Made by a program: the position numbers and the translations under genes
Assembly: GCA_946480785.1 (NCBI GenBank)
Contig: CAMLLD010000026.1
Span: 1 to 64,000, forward strand
DNA: 64,000 bases
Direction: 5' to 3'
Source of the DNA: an uncultured Blastocatellia bacterium
GTDB lineage: Bacteria > Acidobacteriota > Blastocatellia > Pyrinomonadales > Pyrinomonadaceae
The notes under the pieces: generated by a model
Told to the model about the DNA's origin: nothing
Databases searched by the model: none
What the model saw: the letters and a program-made list of their open reading frames with translations, nothing else
Shown: piece by piece, positions 33,137 through 43,596 of the stretch
Numbering within the stretch: the stretch's first letter is position 1
How the letters are laid out: each line of letters starts with the position of its first letter

Positions 33137-35581
33137 ATGACTCACTTCTTTAAATTCTTCAAAGGGATCTTAAAAGACGTACGTTATGCCGGCCGCCGGC
33201 TGCGAAAATATCCGGTGTTGTCGTTTGGCATCGTGTTAACTGTGGCCCTTGGCATCGGTGCCAATGCAACGATTTTCGGCGTCATCAATGCAGTGCTGCT
33301 GGATCCACTTCCTTACAAAAATCCCGATCGCCTCGTGCGGCTTTGGGAAAATAATCCGGGGCAGACTCAGCCTGAATCTCCTGTCTCCGTGCCGAACTTC
33401 CAAGACTGGCAACGGCAGCAGTCGGTCTTTCAGGAACTAGCGGCATTAGAGCCGGCGACTTTCAATATCACGGGTTGGGGTGAACCGCAGCGAGTCGCCT
33501 CCGCTCGCATCACCGCTAACCTCATACCAGCGTTGGGAGTCTCTCCCGAACTCGGCCGCAGTTTTCTTCCTGAAGAAGAACAGCCGGGCCACAGTCGCGT
33601 CGCACTATTGAGCGACACGCTTTGGCAGCGACAATTCGGCGCCGATCGATCCATCGTGAATCGAACGATTCAGCTCAACGGTGAGACTTATACCGTAGTC
33701 GGCGTGATGCCACCCGGATTCCAGTTCAGTGGCAATAGAGAGCTGTGGGTCCCGCTGGTAATCGATCCGCAGAAGGAACCCTGGCGCGCCGACCGCAGTA
33801 ATCGCAATCTGTCGGTATTTGGCCTGCTGAAACCCGGGGTAAGTTTCAACCAGGCGGTTTCAGATATGAACGTCGTAGCCCAACGTTTGGGAGAACAGCA
33901 TCCGGAATCAAACACAGGATGGCGCGTGCACCTGAGCACGTTTTATGACTGGCTCGTGCCGAAAGAGGTGCGGACCGCGATGCTGGGGTTGTTTATCGGC
34001 GTCAGCTTATTGCTGTTGATTGCCTGCGTGAACGTGGCAAATCTACTGCTGGCCAATGTGACGTCGCGGCAACAGGAAATGGCGATGCGCGCCGCTTTAG
34101 GCGCATCTCCCAGTCGTTTGATTAGACAACTATTGAGCGAGAGCTTGCTGCTGGCACTGTTCGGTGGAGTGCTCGGGTTGGCGTTCGCCTTTTGGGCCAC
34201 GAGAGTGATTTCCTCCGCCAACATGCAAAATATCGCTCGACTCAGTGAGGCTCGCATCGACGGTTCCGTACTCGTCTTTACGTTGATCGTGACCACTATT
34301 ACCGGAGTGATTTTCGGCCTGGCGCCGGCTTGGTTCGCTTCCCGCGTCAATCTTACCGACAAATTGAAAGAAGGCGCCCGCAGCGTTAGCGACAAGGGAA
34401 CGCACCGCCTGCGTAGTGCGTTGGTGGTGGCGGAAGTCACGATGGCGGCGGCGGTCCTCGTGAGTGCGGGCTTGTTGGTGACCGTGTTGGCGCGGCTGCA
34501 AGCTGTGCCGCCAGGCTTCTCACCCGATAACGTTTTTACGATGCAGATTAGCTTGCCGGGATCGAAGTACGGTGAGCGCCAGCAGCGAGTTAATTTCTTC
34601 GATCAACTGCTGCAGCGGCTGCGCGCGATTCCTGGTGTGGTCGACGCCGCGGCAGTTCAACAAGCGCCGGGATCCATCAACGACTGGTCCTTGGAAATTA
34701 TTCTGGAAGGCGCCGCGGCCGCAACGACGCAGACGAAATCATCCGCCCAGGCACACGCTGTTACCCCGCGTTATTTCCAGACGATGGGCATTCCGTTTAT
34801 ACAAGGACAGGATTTCGCATACCACTATCGAGCGGATCAACCGCTGGAATATATAGTCAGCGAAAGCTTCGCGCAGCGCTATTGGCCCAACGAAAATGCC
34901 ATCGGCCAACATTTTCGTGCAGGCCCAAATAATCCCGTTGGCACAGTGGTGGGTATTGTTGGCGACGTGCGTACACTCAACTCGCAGCAGGACGCCGCGC
35001 CTGCTTTCTACTTTCCTTACGGTTACGTTGGTATGCCCGGAATGGTGGTGGTGGTGCGCACAAACGGCCCACCGGAAACCTTTGCGACATCGCTTCGCGC
35101 CGAGGTGAGCCAAATCGATCGGGACCAGCCTGTATATAACGCGCGAACTATGAACGAAATCATTGCTCGCGCCACCTCGCAGCAACGTTTTCAGGCAATC
35201 CTATCGAGCACCTTTGCCGTCGTCGCTTTGCTACTGGTGGCTGTCGGGATCTATAGCGTCGTGGCCTACTCGGTACGACAGCGCCATCGGGAGATCGGTA
35301 TCCGCATGGCTGTGGGGGCGAGTGCTCCGAAGATATTGATCATGGTCATCGCGCAGGGCATGCGTAATGTATTGCTTGGCCTGGCGCTCGGACTCGTTGG
35401 TTCCGTAGCCTTAACGCGCTTGATAGGCAGTTCCGTGTTCGGGCTTACGACGCCGGCAACAGACCTGCGCATCTATCTTCTGGTCGCGTTGCTACTCATG
35501 GCCGTTGCCTTCATCGCTTGCTATCTACCGGCCTGGCGCGCAACAAAGATCAATCCTTCGCTGGCGTTGCGAAGTGAATAA
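33137..35581 (+). CDS. ADOP-type duplicated FtsX/MacB permease
   Basis: The 814-residue product starts with a short DVRYAGRRLRKYP preface and TM1 (LSFGIVLTVALGIGANATIFGVINAVLL). A large extracytoplasmic MacB_PCD domain follows (PYKNPDRLVRLWENNPG...VVGVMPPGFQF), then three TM segments near 290-410. A second MacB_PCD and final FtsX-like TM block end at ATKINPSLALRS. Two permease repeats in one chain are the mark of the acidobacterial duplicated orphan permease group, which usually lack a dedicated ATPase gene, as here. Ten bases after the exporter pair, it may serve export or self-protection in the peptide system, but these proteins are very common and could be a passenger. Confidence 0.85.
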   Translation: MTHFFKFFKGILKDVRYAGRRLRKYPVLSFGIVLTVALGIGANATIFGVINAVLLDPLPYKNPDRLVRLWENNPGQTQPESPVSVPNFQDWQRQQSVFQELAALEPATFNITGWGEPQRVASARITANLIPALGVSPELGRSFLPEEEQPGHSRVALLSDTLWQRQFGADRSIVNRTIQLNGETYTVVGVMPPGFQFSGNRELWVPLVIDPQKEPWRADRSNRNLSVFGLLKPGVSFNQAVSDMNVVAQRLGEQHPESNTGWRVHLSTFYDWLVPKEVRTAMLGLFIGVSLLLLIACVNVANLLLANVTSRQQEMAMRAALGASPSRLIRQLLSESLLLALFGGVLGLAFAFWATRVISSANMQNIARLSEARIDGSVLVFTLIVTTITGVIFGLAPAWFASRVNLTDKLKEGARSVSDKGTHRLRSALVVAEVTMAAAVLVSAGLLVTVLARLQAVPPGFSPDNVFTMQISLPGSKYGERQQRVNFFDQLLQRLRAIPGVVDAAAVQQAPGSINDWSLEIILEGAAAATTQTKSSAQAHAVTPRYFQTMGIPFIQGQDFAYHYRADQPLEYIVSESFAQRYWPNENAIGQHFRAGPNNPVGTVVGIVGDVRTLNSQQDAAPAFYFPYGYVGMPGMVVVVRTNGPPETFATSLRAEVSQIDRDQPVYNARTMNEIIARATSQQRFQAILSSTFAVVALLLVAVGIYSVVAYSVRQRHREIGIRMAVGASAPKILIMVIAQGMRNVLLGLALGLVGSVALTRLIGSSVFGLTTPATDLRIYLLVALLLMAVAFIACYLPAWRATKINPSLALRSE

Positions 35582-35613
35582 CGCGAGCAGTTGATCGTTA
35601 CTACTGGCTCGCG
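35582..35613. terminator. Candidate bidirectional terminator
   Basis: CGCGAGC (35582-35588) and GCTCGCG (35607-35613) form a seven-pair stem with an 18-base loop between the convergent permease and peptidase genes, overlapping the latter's stop codon. Only a weak T-rich stretch follows. Confidence 0.35.
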
Positions 35614-37739
35614 TCTTTACTCGCTTTCGTGTCCAGCACTTTCACCAGAAACGCCCAGCGGTCGGCGATCTCGTCGATGATCTTCGAGGTCGGCTTGCCG
35701 GCGCCGTGGCCGGCTTTTGTTTCGATCCGGATCAAGATCGGCGCGTCGCCGGCTTGTGCTGCTTGCAGCGTCGCCGCGAATTTAAAACTGTGTCCCGGCC
35801 AAACGCGATCGTCGTGATCCGCGGTCGTGATCATTGTCGGCGGATACGACGTTCCGGGCTTGATGTTGTGCAGCGGCGAATACGCATACAACGCCTTGAA
35901 GTCGTCCGCATTGTCGGACGAGCCATAATCCGAAACCCACGCCCAACCAATCGTGAACTTCTGAAACCGCAGCATGTCCATCACTCCAACCGCCGGTATC
36001 GCCGCGCCAAACAAATCCGGCCGTTGCGTCAACGCCGCGCCAACGAGCAACCCGCCGTTACTCCCACCACCGATCGCGAGCTTCGGCGTCGACGTGTACT
36101 TGTTCGCAATCAACCACTCCGCTGCGGCGATGAAGTCGTCAAACACGTTCTGCTTTTTTAACTTCATTCCCGCCTGGTGCCACTCTTCACCATACTCGCC
36201 GCCGCCGCGCAGACTCGGTTGCGCGTAAACGCCGCCCATCTCCATCCACACGAGATTCCCAACCGAAAACCCCGGCGTCAGCGAGATATTGAAACCACCA
36301 TAACCGTAGAGATAAGTCGGGTTATTGCCGTCAAGCTTCAACCCCTTCTTGTGCGTGATGAACATCGGCACCTTCGTGCCGTCTTTGCTCGTGTAGAAAA
36401 CCTGCTTCGTTTCGAAGTCAGACGGATTGAACTCGACTTTCGGCTGGCGAAAGATCGTGCTCCTGCCGGTGGTGAAGTCGTAACGATAGATCGTCGGCGG
36501 CGTGGTGAAGCCGGTGAACGAGTAGAATGTCTCTTTGTCCGTGGCCTTGCCGCCGAAACCTTCAGCAGTACCGATGTCGGGAAACGCGATCTCGTTCACA
36601 AACTTGCCCGCTGTGTCGTAGATCTTCACCTGCGTGTACGCGTCTTTCAGGTAGTTCAAAACGAACTTGTGATTCACGAAACTCGTGCCTTGCAGCGTCT
36701 CTTTGCTCTCCGGCACGACGACTTTCCAATTCGCGCGCTCAGGCTTCGCGACGTCGATCTCGATCACTTTGCCGCGCGGCGCATCCAAATCAGTCTGGAA
36801 CCAGAAGCGGGAGCCTTCGTTACCGACAAACGTGTAAGCCGCGTCGAAAGCGTCAAGCAGCTTCACCACCGGCGCGTCCTTGGCTTTGAGATCCTTGTAG
36901 TAGACGCGGCTCTTCACGTCAGTGCCCTGCGAAACGTTGATGATCAGATAGTTGCCGTCTTCCGTAACCGAACCGCCTAACAACCACTCCTTCTGATCCG
37001 GCCGCTCATAAACGAGGGCGTCTGAAACCTGCGGCGTGCCGAGCTGATGGTAGTAGATCTTCTGAAAGTAGTTCGTCGCTTTGAGCGCATCGGCTTTGGG
37101 CTCGTCGTAGCGACTGTAAAAGAAACCTTTGCCGTCGCGCGTCCACGAGACGCCGGAAAACTTCACCCACTTAAGATCGTCCGCGAGATCTTTACTCGTC
37201 GTGACGTCGCGAACTTTCCATTCCTGCCAATCCGAACCTGACGCCGAAAGACTGTAAGCCAGCAGCTTGCCGTCGGGACTCACTTGCAGACCCGAGACCG
37301 CCACCGTGCCATCAGACGAGAGCGTGTTCGGATCGAGCACCATCTGCGGCTGCGCGTCGAGCGCGTTGACCGTGTAAAGCACCGACTGGTTCTGCAAGCC
37401 GCTGTTGCGCGTGTAGAAGTAGCGATTGCCTTCTTTGAAAGGGACGCCGTACTTCTCGAAGTTCCACAGCTTCGTGAGTCGCTCCCGGATCGCTGCGCGT
37501 TGCGGAATCGAGTTGAGAAAGCTAAAGGTCAACTTGTTTTCGGCTTCGACCCACTGGCGTGTTTCTTCGGAGTCGAGGTCTTCAAGCCAGCGATACGGAT
37601 CGGCGACTTTCACACCGTGGTAAATGTCGACCTGATCGCTCTTTCTGGCCGGGGGATAGTCGTAGTTTTTGGTCATAAATATCGTTGTTGCAAAGAGGCA
37701 CACGACGGCAGTGATACGGGTGAGTGGGGTAAGCAACAT
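35601..37739 (-). CDS. Prolyl oligopeptidase family serine peptidase (S9A)
   Basis: The 712-residue product has an N-terminal hydrophobic segment (LTRITAVVCLFATTIFM) and a DYPPARKSDQVDIYHGVKVADPYRWLED start typical of prolyl oligopeptidase. The central seven-bladed propeller occupies about 75-440. The catalytic Ser is in IGGGSNGGLL near 560, Asp in TADHDDRVWPGHS near 642 and His in KAGHGAGKP near 677. The enzyme cleaves short peptides after proline. The N-terminal segment suggests export to the periplasm. It is a single gene convergent with the peptide cluster. GC and codon use return to the host style here. Confidence 0.9.
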   Translation of the reverse strand: MLLTPLTRITAVVCLFATTIFMTKNYDYPPARKSDQVDIYHGVKVADPYRWLEDLDSEETRQWVEAENKLTFSFLNSIPQRAAIRERLTKLWNFEKYGVPFKEGNRYFYTRNSGLQNQSVLYTVNALDAQPQMVLDPNTLSSDGTVAVSGLQVSPDGKLLAYSLSASGSDWQEWKVRDVTTSKDLADDLKWVKFSGVSWTRDGKGFFYSRYDEPKADALKATNYFQKIYYHQLGTPQVSDALVYERPDQKEWLLGGSVTEDGNYLIINVSQGTDVKSRVYYKDLKAKDAPVVKLLDAFDAAYTFVGNEGSRFWFQTDLDAPRGKVIEIDVAKPERANWKVVVPESKETLQGTSFVNHKFVLNYLKDAYTQVKIYDTAGKFVNEIAFPDIGTAEGFGGKATDKETFYSFTGFTTPPTIYRYDFTTGRSTIFRQPKVEFNPSDFETKQVFYTSKDGTKVPMFITHKKGLKLDGNNPTYLYGYGGFNISLTPGFSVGNLVWMEMGGVYAQPSLRGGGEYGEEWHQAGMKLKKQNVFDDFIAAAEWLIANKYTSTPKLAIGGGSNGGLLVGAALTQRPDLFGAAIPAVGVMDMLRFQKFTIGWAWVSDYGSSDNADDFKALYAYSPLHNIKPGTSYPPTMITTADHDDRVWPGHSFKFAATLQAAQAGDAPILIRIETKAGHGAGKPTSKIIDEIADRWAFLVKVLDTKASKDASQ

Positions 37740-37826
37740 GAAAACGCTCCCTTTTCAGATTCGATGGCAACGCAGGTATGGTAAACAGGTGAGAGTATAC
37801 ATAGGTTTCGAAGGCGCACAAAACAG

Positions 37827-37856
37827 TTGACAACCGGGAAATGAATGAGTGAATCT
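37827..37856 (+). promoter_or_regulatory. Possible promoter of the transglycosylase-like gene
   Basis: A perfect TTGACA (37827-37832) is followed after 17-18 bases by TGAATC/GAATCT, a weak -10. The predicted start is about 55 bases before the ATG at 37918. Confidence 0.35.
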
Positions 37857-37917
37857 AAGTCAACGCTTGCCGCCCCCCGGTAAGCAGGAATTTGATCCGC
37901 AGCTCTCCTAAGCAGCT

Positions 37918-39189
37918 ATGAAAATGAGAAGTCTAATCGCCCTGGCGCCAGTTCTCTTTGTCTTTTCCGCCGTGGAAATTCGGGCACAGGAGAGCAATAC
38001 CAATCAGCTCGTGCGGCCGCGCGTCGTCGCGCAAAATCCGGCCGCTCCGACGGTAAATCCGAAATTACCTGTAACTGTTAATCCGAACGTGCCGCTGCCG
38101 GAGAGCGCTCCCGCAGCAACGACCGCTGCGGAAACACAGAAACCGGCCACGACTGCGCCGCTCAATTTCCTGACGCCGTCGCTGATTCAGTCGCGCATTT
38201 CCGAAGCGCGCCGGATGATGAAGACACGGCCGGTGACGACGGCGTTGACCGTGCCGTCGATCGACTTTGTCACGATCGCGGCGCTCGATCGCGAAAACGC
38301 CAAAACGCACCTGATCACACTTTCGAAGCAGTCGTTTCTGACGAAGGGCGCGCAGGTCAACGCGATCTCTTCATTGGGGACAAACGTCACGATCAACGTG
38401 TTGCGCGCGAATGGAGTCAACACCGCGCTCACGATCTTCACGCCCACGGGACAGTCGCTCGTGCCGCTCACGGTCGAGTATCCGATCGAGCGCAACGGGC
38501 TGTTTCGCGAGATGGCGTATTACACGTCCGCGCACCCGGCGCTGCTTTCGAACGACCTCGTGCGCTCGGGACAATCCTACATCCGCAACATGCTCGACCT
38601 CGCCGCGACGCGACTGCGGAACAGTGGCGTGCCCATCTCGCCGCAGATCGTGGACGTCGCCGAGCGTCTATGCGTTGTCGAACACGTCGATCACGAGCGC
38701 TTCCGCGCTGAAAACCGCATCGCTTTGTATGAAGAGATCTATTCGCTGTTTGCGCTCAACGAGCTAGACACGTATCGCTTTTCAGTGAGCAGCGCGGGCG
38801 CGGGCGGGATGGTGCAGATGATTCCGTGGGCTTACAACCTCGAGCGCACGCGGCATCCGGGCGTCGGTCTCATTCCCGATTTCGTCACCGGCATGCGCAA
38901 TCACGCGAATGCGCTGCAGGCGATGCTGCTTTACATGAACGACACGTGGAATGAATTAGCCGCGAATGAAGATGTGAAGAATGCGTTGGACACACAACTC
39001 GCGACGCCGACTGAATTGCTCGCCGCAGGTTACAACTCCAACGCCGCGAAGCTGCCGCTTTATTTGAAGCGCGGCGGCGACGCGTGGCGCACGTTGATTC
39101 CGCGTGAGACGCAGATGTACCTGCAGATCTACAAATCCTTCGAGAGCCTCGTGCCGCTGAAGGCGCGCTACAATCCCGTTACTAAGTAA
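37918..39189 (+). CDS. Secreted protein with divergent lytic-transglycosylase-like domain
   Basis: The 423-residue product has a signal peptide ([24 protein letters not shown]). A Pro/Ala/Thr-rich linker spans about 30-80 and a beta-rich middle domain follows. At about 280-310 the sequence [27 protein letters not shown] matches the SLT pattern, in which the catalytic Glu is eight residues before SSAGA and GxxQxxP follows. Spacing is identical to classical transglycosylases. The rest of the SLT fold is hard to see, so the call is tentative. A role in peptidoglycan remodelling is inferred. It overlaps the convergent exporter gene by 8 bases. Confidence 0.6.
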   Translation: MKMRSLIALAPVLFVFSAVEIRAQESNTNQLVRPRVVAQNPAAPTVNPKLPVTVNPNVPLPESAPAATTAAETQKPATTAPLNFLTPSLIQSRISEARRMMKTRPVTTALTVPSIDFVTIAALDRENAKTHLITLSKQSFLTKGAQVNAISSLGTNVTINVLRANGVNTALTIFTPTGQSLVPLTVEYPIERNGLFREMAYYTSAHPALLSNDLVRSGQSYIRNMLDLAATRLRNSGVPISPQIVDVAERLCVVEHVDHERFRAENRIALYEEIYSLFALNELDTYRFSVSSAGAGGMVQMIPWAYNLERTRHPGVGLIPDFVTGMRNHANALQAMLLYMNDTWNELAANEDVKNALDTQLATPTELLAAGYNSNAAKLPLYLKRGGDAWRTLIPRETQMYLQIYKSFESLVPLKARYNPVTK

Positions 39190-40984
39190 CAGCCTCGCGA
39201 TAGGAGGGGTCGGCATATTGGAGCTTGTAGAGTTTCCAATAGAGGCCCCGCTCCGCCAACAGTTCCTGGTGCGTTCCCTGCTCGCGAATCTCGCCGTGGT
39301 GCAACACGATGATGCGATCCGCGTTCTGAACCGTCGACAAACGATGCGCGACGACGATTGACGTGCGGTCGCGCATTACGCGTTCGATCGCCGCCTGAAT
39401 CAGTTGCTCCGTCTCGGTGTCGATCGAGCTCGTCGCTTCGTCGAGAATCAACAACGCCGGGTCAAAGGCGAGAGCACGGGCAAATGAAATGAGTTGCTTC
39501 TGGCCCACCGACAGCCCCGCGCCACGCTCACGCACTTCCGCTTTGTAGTTGTCTTTCAGACGACTAATGAAGCTATCCGCGTGAACTTCACGCGCCGCCC
39601 AACGCACGCGCTCTTCACTAATGTCTTCACGCCCGAGACGGATGTTGCCTTCGATCGTGCCGCTGAACAGAAACACTTCCTGCAGCACCACGGCGAAGTT
39701 TTCACGCAAAGCTTTCAAGTCCCACTCGCGCAGATCGACGCCGTCGAGCAGGATGCGGCCACGTTGAATGTCGTAGAAACGCATCAACAGGTTCGTGATC
39801 GTCGTCTTGCCCGAACCTGTGTGACCCACGAGCGCGATCGACTGTCCCGGCTCGACCGTGAACGACACGTCTTTCAAAACATAGTCTTCGTCCTTGTAAG
39901 CGAACCACACGTTCTGAAACTCGATGCGGCCGCGCGCGCGTTCGGCTTTCACAGGCTCCGCCGGCGAGAGAATCGCGATCGGCAAGTCGAGCGTCCTGAA
40001 AATGCGATGCGACGCCACGACCGCGGCTTGCAGCACGTTGTACTTGTCCGAGATGTCGCGGATCGGCTGAAACAACTGTTGCGAATACTGAATAAACGCG
40101 ACGAGCGCGCCCAGCGACAGCACGCCGTGCATCACGCGATAACCGCCGTACCAGATGATCAGCGCGACGCCGATCGCGCCGATCAGATCGACGAGCGGAA
40201 AGAACACCGCGTAATAAAAGATCGTGTCGATGTTTGCACGCCGATACTCGTCGTTGATGCCCTCGAAAGTGTTGACCGACTTCGCTTCGGCGTTGAAGAT
40301 TTGGACGGTTTGCGCGCCCGCGAAGTGCTCCTGCAGAAACGCGTTGATGCGCGCGATGCGCGTGCGCACGAGGTCGTAACCACGCCGCGCGCCGCGCCGA
40401 AACCACGTCGTCGCGCCGAAGAGCAGCGGCACCGTCAACAAAGTGATCAACGTCAACCGCACGTCCATCCACATCATCACGGAGATGATCGCGACGATCA
40501 TCACGAGATCGCCGAGCAGGTCAGTCACACCGGCGGTGAAGAGCTCGTTGAGCGCATCGACGTCGCTCGTGAGCCGCGTCATGATGCGGCCGACGGGATT
40601 GCGATCGTAATAAGCGATCTCCTGATGTTGCAGCTTGTCGTAAAGCTCCTTGCGCATGTCGAACATGACGTACTGTCCGATGCTGTTGAGCAGGATCGCC
40701 TGGAAATAAGAAAAGACGAGTCGCAGCAGTTGCGTGGCGAAGTACAACGCGACGAGTAAGCCCAGGCCTTCGAGTCGTTTCGGAAGGATGTGCCAATCGA
40801 TCGCGTACTGCGTGAACTTGGGCTGAAGTATGCCGAGCAGGTTGAGCGCGAGCGTCAGCAGGAGCGCCGGAATCAGCAGACGCACGTACGGCTTGAGATA
40901 GCGCAAGAGCCGCCGCGCGACCTGAAAGTCGTAAGTCTTGCCGATCGCTTCTTCTTCGTGAAACTGTGTTACTGCCGTCGCCAT
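39182..40984 (-). CDS. ABC exporter half-transporter, second of a pair
   Basis: The 600-residue permease-ATPase has a membrane domain at about 35-330 and Walker [12 protein letters not shown] near 382. The signature is [16 protein letters not shown], that is LSVGQ in place of LSGGQ, as in one half of several heterodimeric exporters. Walker B is [12 protein letters not shown] and the switch is VVAHRLSTV. It starts 10 bases after its partner gene ends. Such pairs (BmrCD or YheHI type) export drugs or lipids. The substrate is unknown. Confidence 0.85.
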   Translation of the reverse strand: MATAVTQFHEEEAIGKTYDFQVARRLLRYLKPYVRLLIPALLLTLALNLLGILQPKFTQYAIDWHILPKRLEGLGLLVALYFATQLLRLVFSYFQAILLNSIGQYVMFDMRKELYDKLQHQEIAYYDRNPVGRIMTRLTSDVDALNELFTAGVTDLLGDLVMIVAIISVMMWMDVRLTLITLLTVPLLFGATTWFRRGARRGYDLVRTRIARINAFLQEHFAGAQTVQIFNAEAKSVNTFEGINDEYRRANIDTIFYYAVFFPLVDLIGAIGVALIIWYGGYRVMHGVLSLGALVAFIQYSQQLFQPIRDISDKYNVLQAAVVASHRIFRTLDLPIAILSPAEPVKAERARGRIEFQNVWFAYKDEDYVLKDVSFTVEPGQSIALVGHTGSGKTTITNLLMRFYDIQRGRILLDGVDLREWDLKALRENFAVVLQEVFLFSGTIEGNIRLGREDISEERVRWAAREVHADSFISRLKDNYKAEVRERGAGLSVGQKQLISFARALAFDPALLILDEATSSIDTETEQLIQAAIERVMRDRTSIVVAHRLSTVQNADRIIVLHHGEIREQGTHQELLAERGLYWKLYKLQYADPSYREAVT

Positions 40985-40993
40985 TTAAATAAA

Positions 40994-42736
40994 TTAAGTT
41001 GCCGCCAGTTCTTCCTCGAGCAGTTGCCGTTCATACAAGTCAGCGTATTCGCCTTCCAACGCGAGCAGCTCGTCGTGAGTTCCCTGCTCCACGATCCGTC
41101 CTTCGTCTAAAACACAGATCAAATCAGCGTCGCGCACGGTCGAGATGCGATGCGACACGATCAAGCTCGTGCGGTCGCGCATCACGCCGCGTAGCTGCGC
41201 GAGAATCTTCTCTTCCGTGTACGTGTCGACCGACGACAACGCATCGTCGAGAATCAAAATCTTCGGTGCGCGCAACACTGCGCGCGCGATCGCCGTGCGC
41301 TGCTTCTGCCCGCCCGAAAGCGTGATGCCGCGTTCGCCAACGAGCGTGTCGAAACCATTGGGAAACCCCGCGATGTCGTCTGACAATCCCGCGATCTCCG
41401 CGGCCCATTCGATGTCCGCCATCTCCGCTTTCTCGACGCCGAACGCGATGTTCCCTTTGAGCGTGTCGCTGAACAAAAACGTTTCCTGCGGCACGTAACC
41501 GATGCTCGAGCGCAGTTGCTTCAACGGATATTTCTGAATCGAGATGCCGTCGATGAACACCGTGTTCTCCGGCGCCTCAATCAAACGCGGGATCAGGTTC
41601 GCGATCGTCGATTTCCCGCTGCCGGTGCGGCCGACAAAAGCCACCGTGTGGCCCGCGGGAATCTTCAAGTTCACGTCGCGCAGCACCGGTTCGTCGTTCT
41701 CGTGGTAACGAAACGTCAGGTTGCTAAACTCGATCTCGCCCTTGATCGGCGGCTGCTCGGTTACGTGGGGCTCGTCGGCGATAGTGGGCTTGATGCGGAG
41801 GACCGCGTTGATGCGTTTCAGACTCGCGGTGCCGCGTTGATAAAGATTCACGACGTAGCCCAGCGCAATCAGTGGCCAGATCAAGCGCGTGAGATACAGA
41901 TTGAACATCGTGAACTCGCCCACCGTGATCTCGCCGCGTATTGCGAGCGGCACGCCGACCCAGATGATCAGCACGTAGCCGACGCCGATCAGAAAAGTCA
42001 TCAGCGGGCGCATCAGCGCGTCGATGCGCACGAGTCCGAGGTTGCGCTCGGCGTACTCGCGGTTGAGTTCATTGAACGCCGCCATCTCCGCGTCTTCCTG
42101 CGCGTACGCGCGCACCACGCGCACGCCCGTGAAGTTTTCCTGCGCGCGCGCCGTGATCTGCGCGAAGAAGTCCTGGATCTTTTCGAAACGCGTGTGGACC
42201 TGTTGGCCGAAAAACTTGACCGTCAACGACACCAGCGGCATCGTCAAAAAGAGCAACAGCGTGAGCTTCCAGTTGAGGAAGAACAGGAACGGCAAGACCA
42301 GCACGACGACGAACACCGTCTGCAACGTGTACATGATCATCGGTCCCGCGAGCTGGCGCACCGCCGCGAGATCGTTCGTCGCGCGCGCCATCAGGTCGCC
42401 GACGCGATGTTCGTGATAGAACGACAGCGGCTGATCGACTAGATGGCCGTAAAACTCCTCGCGCAAGTCGTACTCGACGTTGCGCGACATGCCGATCAGG
42501 ATGCGGCGTTGCAGGAAGAGAAAGACGCCGCTGACTATGCTCGCAGCGAGGACCTTTCCGGCCGCGATCGTCAGGTTCGTCCAACTGACTTGATGCCAGT
42601 TTGCATCGACCGCCCGCCCGACGATGAGCGGAATGAACAGACCAACAACAACGCCGGCCAGAATACAAGCGATCCCGATTATTAGTTGTAATTTATAGCG
42701 ACGAAAATAACGCGCAAATTTCCTTAAGTCATCCAT
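40994..42736 (-). CDS. ABC exporter half-transporter, first of a pair
   Basis: The 580-residue permease-ATPase begins [32 protein letters not shown]. Its Walker A is [11 protein letters not shown] near 366, its signature is [18 protein letters not shown], its Walker B is [12 protein letters not shown] with Asp at the catalytic-Glu position, and its switch is IVSHRISTV. The Asp substitution suggests one degenerate ATP site in the heterodimer. It is first in the two-gene operon. Confidence 0.85.
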   Translation of the reverse strand: MDDLRKFARYFRRYKLQLIIGIACILAGVVVGLFIPLIVGRAVDANWHQVSWTNLTIAAGKVLAASIVSGVFLFLQRRILIGMSRNVEYDLREEFYGHLVDQPLSFYHEHRVGDLMARATNDLAAVRQLAGPMIMYTLQTVFVVVLVLPFLFFLNWKLTLLLFLTMPLVSLTVKFFGQQVHTRFEKIQDFFAQITARAQENFTGVRVVRAYAQEDAEMAAFNELNREYAERNLGLVRIDALMRPLMTFLIGVGYVLIIWVGVPLAIRGEITVGEFTMFNLYLTRLIWPLIALGYVVNLYQRGTASLKRINAVLRIKPTIADEPHVTEQPPIKGEIEFSNLTFRYHENDEPVLRDVNLKIPAGHTVAFVGRTGSGKSTIANLIPRLIEAPENTVFIDGISIQKYPLKQLRSSIGYVPQETFLFSDTLKGNIAFGVEKAEMADIEWAAEIAGLSDDIAGFPNGFDTLVGERGITLSGGQKQRTAIARAVLRAPKILILDDALSSVDTYTEEKILAQLRGVMRDRTSLIVSHRISTVRDADLICVLDEGRIVEQGTHDELLALEGEYADLYERQLLEEELAAT

Positions 42737-42766
42737 CCGTCGCTACAGCTTACCAGATGTGACAAG

Positions 42767-43192
42767 TCAGGCGGTTATGCGGAGGTAGGTGCTGAGGGCG
42801 GTGGCGGCGAGTTTCTCGTTTTCGTCGAATAAGTCTGCTGAAACCGTGATCACGCGGCGGCCCGCGCGCACGACGCGCGCCACCGCTTTCGCCGCGCCGT
42901 TGCTCACCGGCCGCAGATAATGAATCGTCATGTCGACGGTCACGGTGCGCTCACCTTCGTCGAGTATCGGAATGATCGCAAACGCAAACGCGGAGTCGAT
43001 CAGCGAAGCCATCACGCCGCCGTGCACGATGCCGTCGTTGCGCATCAACTCGTCACGCACGTGAACCACGAGCGTCGCCGTTCCCTGCCCGACGGATTCG
43101 ACTTCAATACCGAGCAGCTTCAGAAACGGCACGCCCGCGCGCGCGTGTTCGATGCGCCGCCGTTGTTCGTCCGTCAACTCCGCCGTGTTCAT
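42767..43192 (-). CDS. PaaI-type hotdog thioesterase
   Basis: The 141-residue product fits the PaaI/YdiI hotdog family: ARAGVPFLKLLGIEVESVGQGTATL, then MRNDGIVHGGVMASLIDSAFAFA with the HGG active-site motif, then TVTVDMTIHYLRPVSNGAAKAVARVVRAGRRVITVSADLFDENEKLAATALSTY. The enzyme hydrolyses acyl-CoA thioesters; the acyl group is not predictable. Its ATG overlaps the YbjQ stop (ATGA), so translation is coupled. Confidence 0.85.
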   Translation of the reverse strand: MNTAELTDEQRRRIEHARAGVPFLKLLGIEVESVGQGTATLVVHVRDELMRNDGIVHGGVMASLIDSAFAFAIIPILDEGERTVTVDMTIHYLRPVSNGAAKAVARVVRAGRRVITVSADLFDENEKLAATALSTYLRITA

Positions 43193-43596
43193 GAACGAAA
43201 ACTCTCTCCCGGATTCAACGGCTCGACGATCACCGCCGTGCCGTACGCGAGCACTTCCGTAACGCCCTGCGAAAGCTCGGTCGTATCGTAACGCGCGCCG
43301 ATGACGGCGTTCGCGCCCAACTCGGTCGCGTGTTGGATCATGATGTCAAACGCGTCTTCTCGCGTCTGTTCGCAGAGCTTGGTCCAAACGGTGATATTGC
43401 CGCCCACGATCGTTTGCAACGTCGCGCCAAGCGTCGCGAAAACATTGCGCGAACGCACGACGATGCCGCGGACGACGCCGAGGTTCTGCACGACGCGATA
43501 GTTCGGCAGGTCGAAGGCAGTCGTGACCATCTGGTGCGAAACGGAATAACGCGGCGGGCTGACGGCGTAAGGAGCGCGTTGGACGGCGTCACTCAT
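43189..43596 (-). CDS. YbjQ/UPF0145 family protein
   Basis: The 135-residue product contains VVQNLGVVRGIVVRSRNVFATLGATLQTIVGGNITVWTKLCEQTREDAFDIMIQHATELGANAVIGARYDTTE, the full UPF0145 pattern. These proteins form pentameric rings sometimes called heavy-metal-binding, and their function is unsettled. It overlaps both neighbours by the four bases ATGA. Confidence 0.85.
   Translation of the reverse strand: MSDAVQRAPYAVSPPRYSVSHQMVTTAFDLPNYRVVQNLGVVRGIVVRSRNVFATLGATLQTIVGGNITVWTKLCEQTREDAFDIMIQHATELGANAVIGARYDTTELSQGVTEVLAYGTAVIVEPLNPGESFRS

Noticed and set aside
33137..35581. ADOP permease as a core part of the peptide system
   Set aside because: It is adjacent and co-directional, but such permeases are very abundant in Acidobacteriota, so its membership is left open and not claimed.
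41516..42442. 308-codon plus-strand frame inside the ABC exporter gene
   Set aside because: Its product is a His/Arg/Asp-rich string without domains, and the opposing frame has intact Walker and signature motifs.
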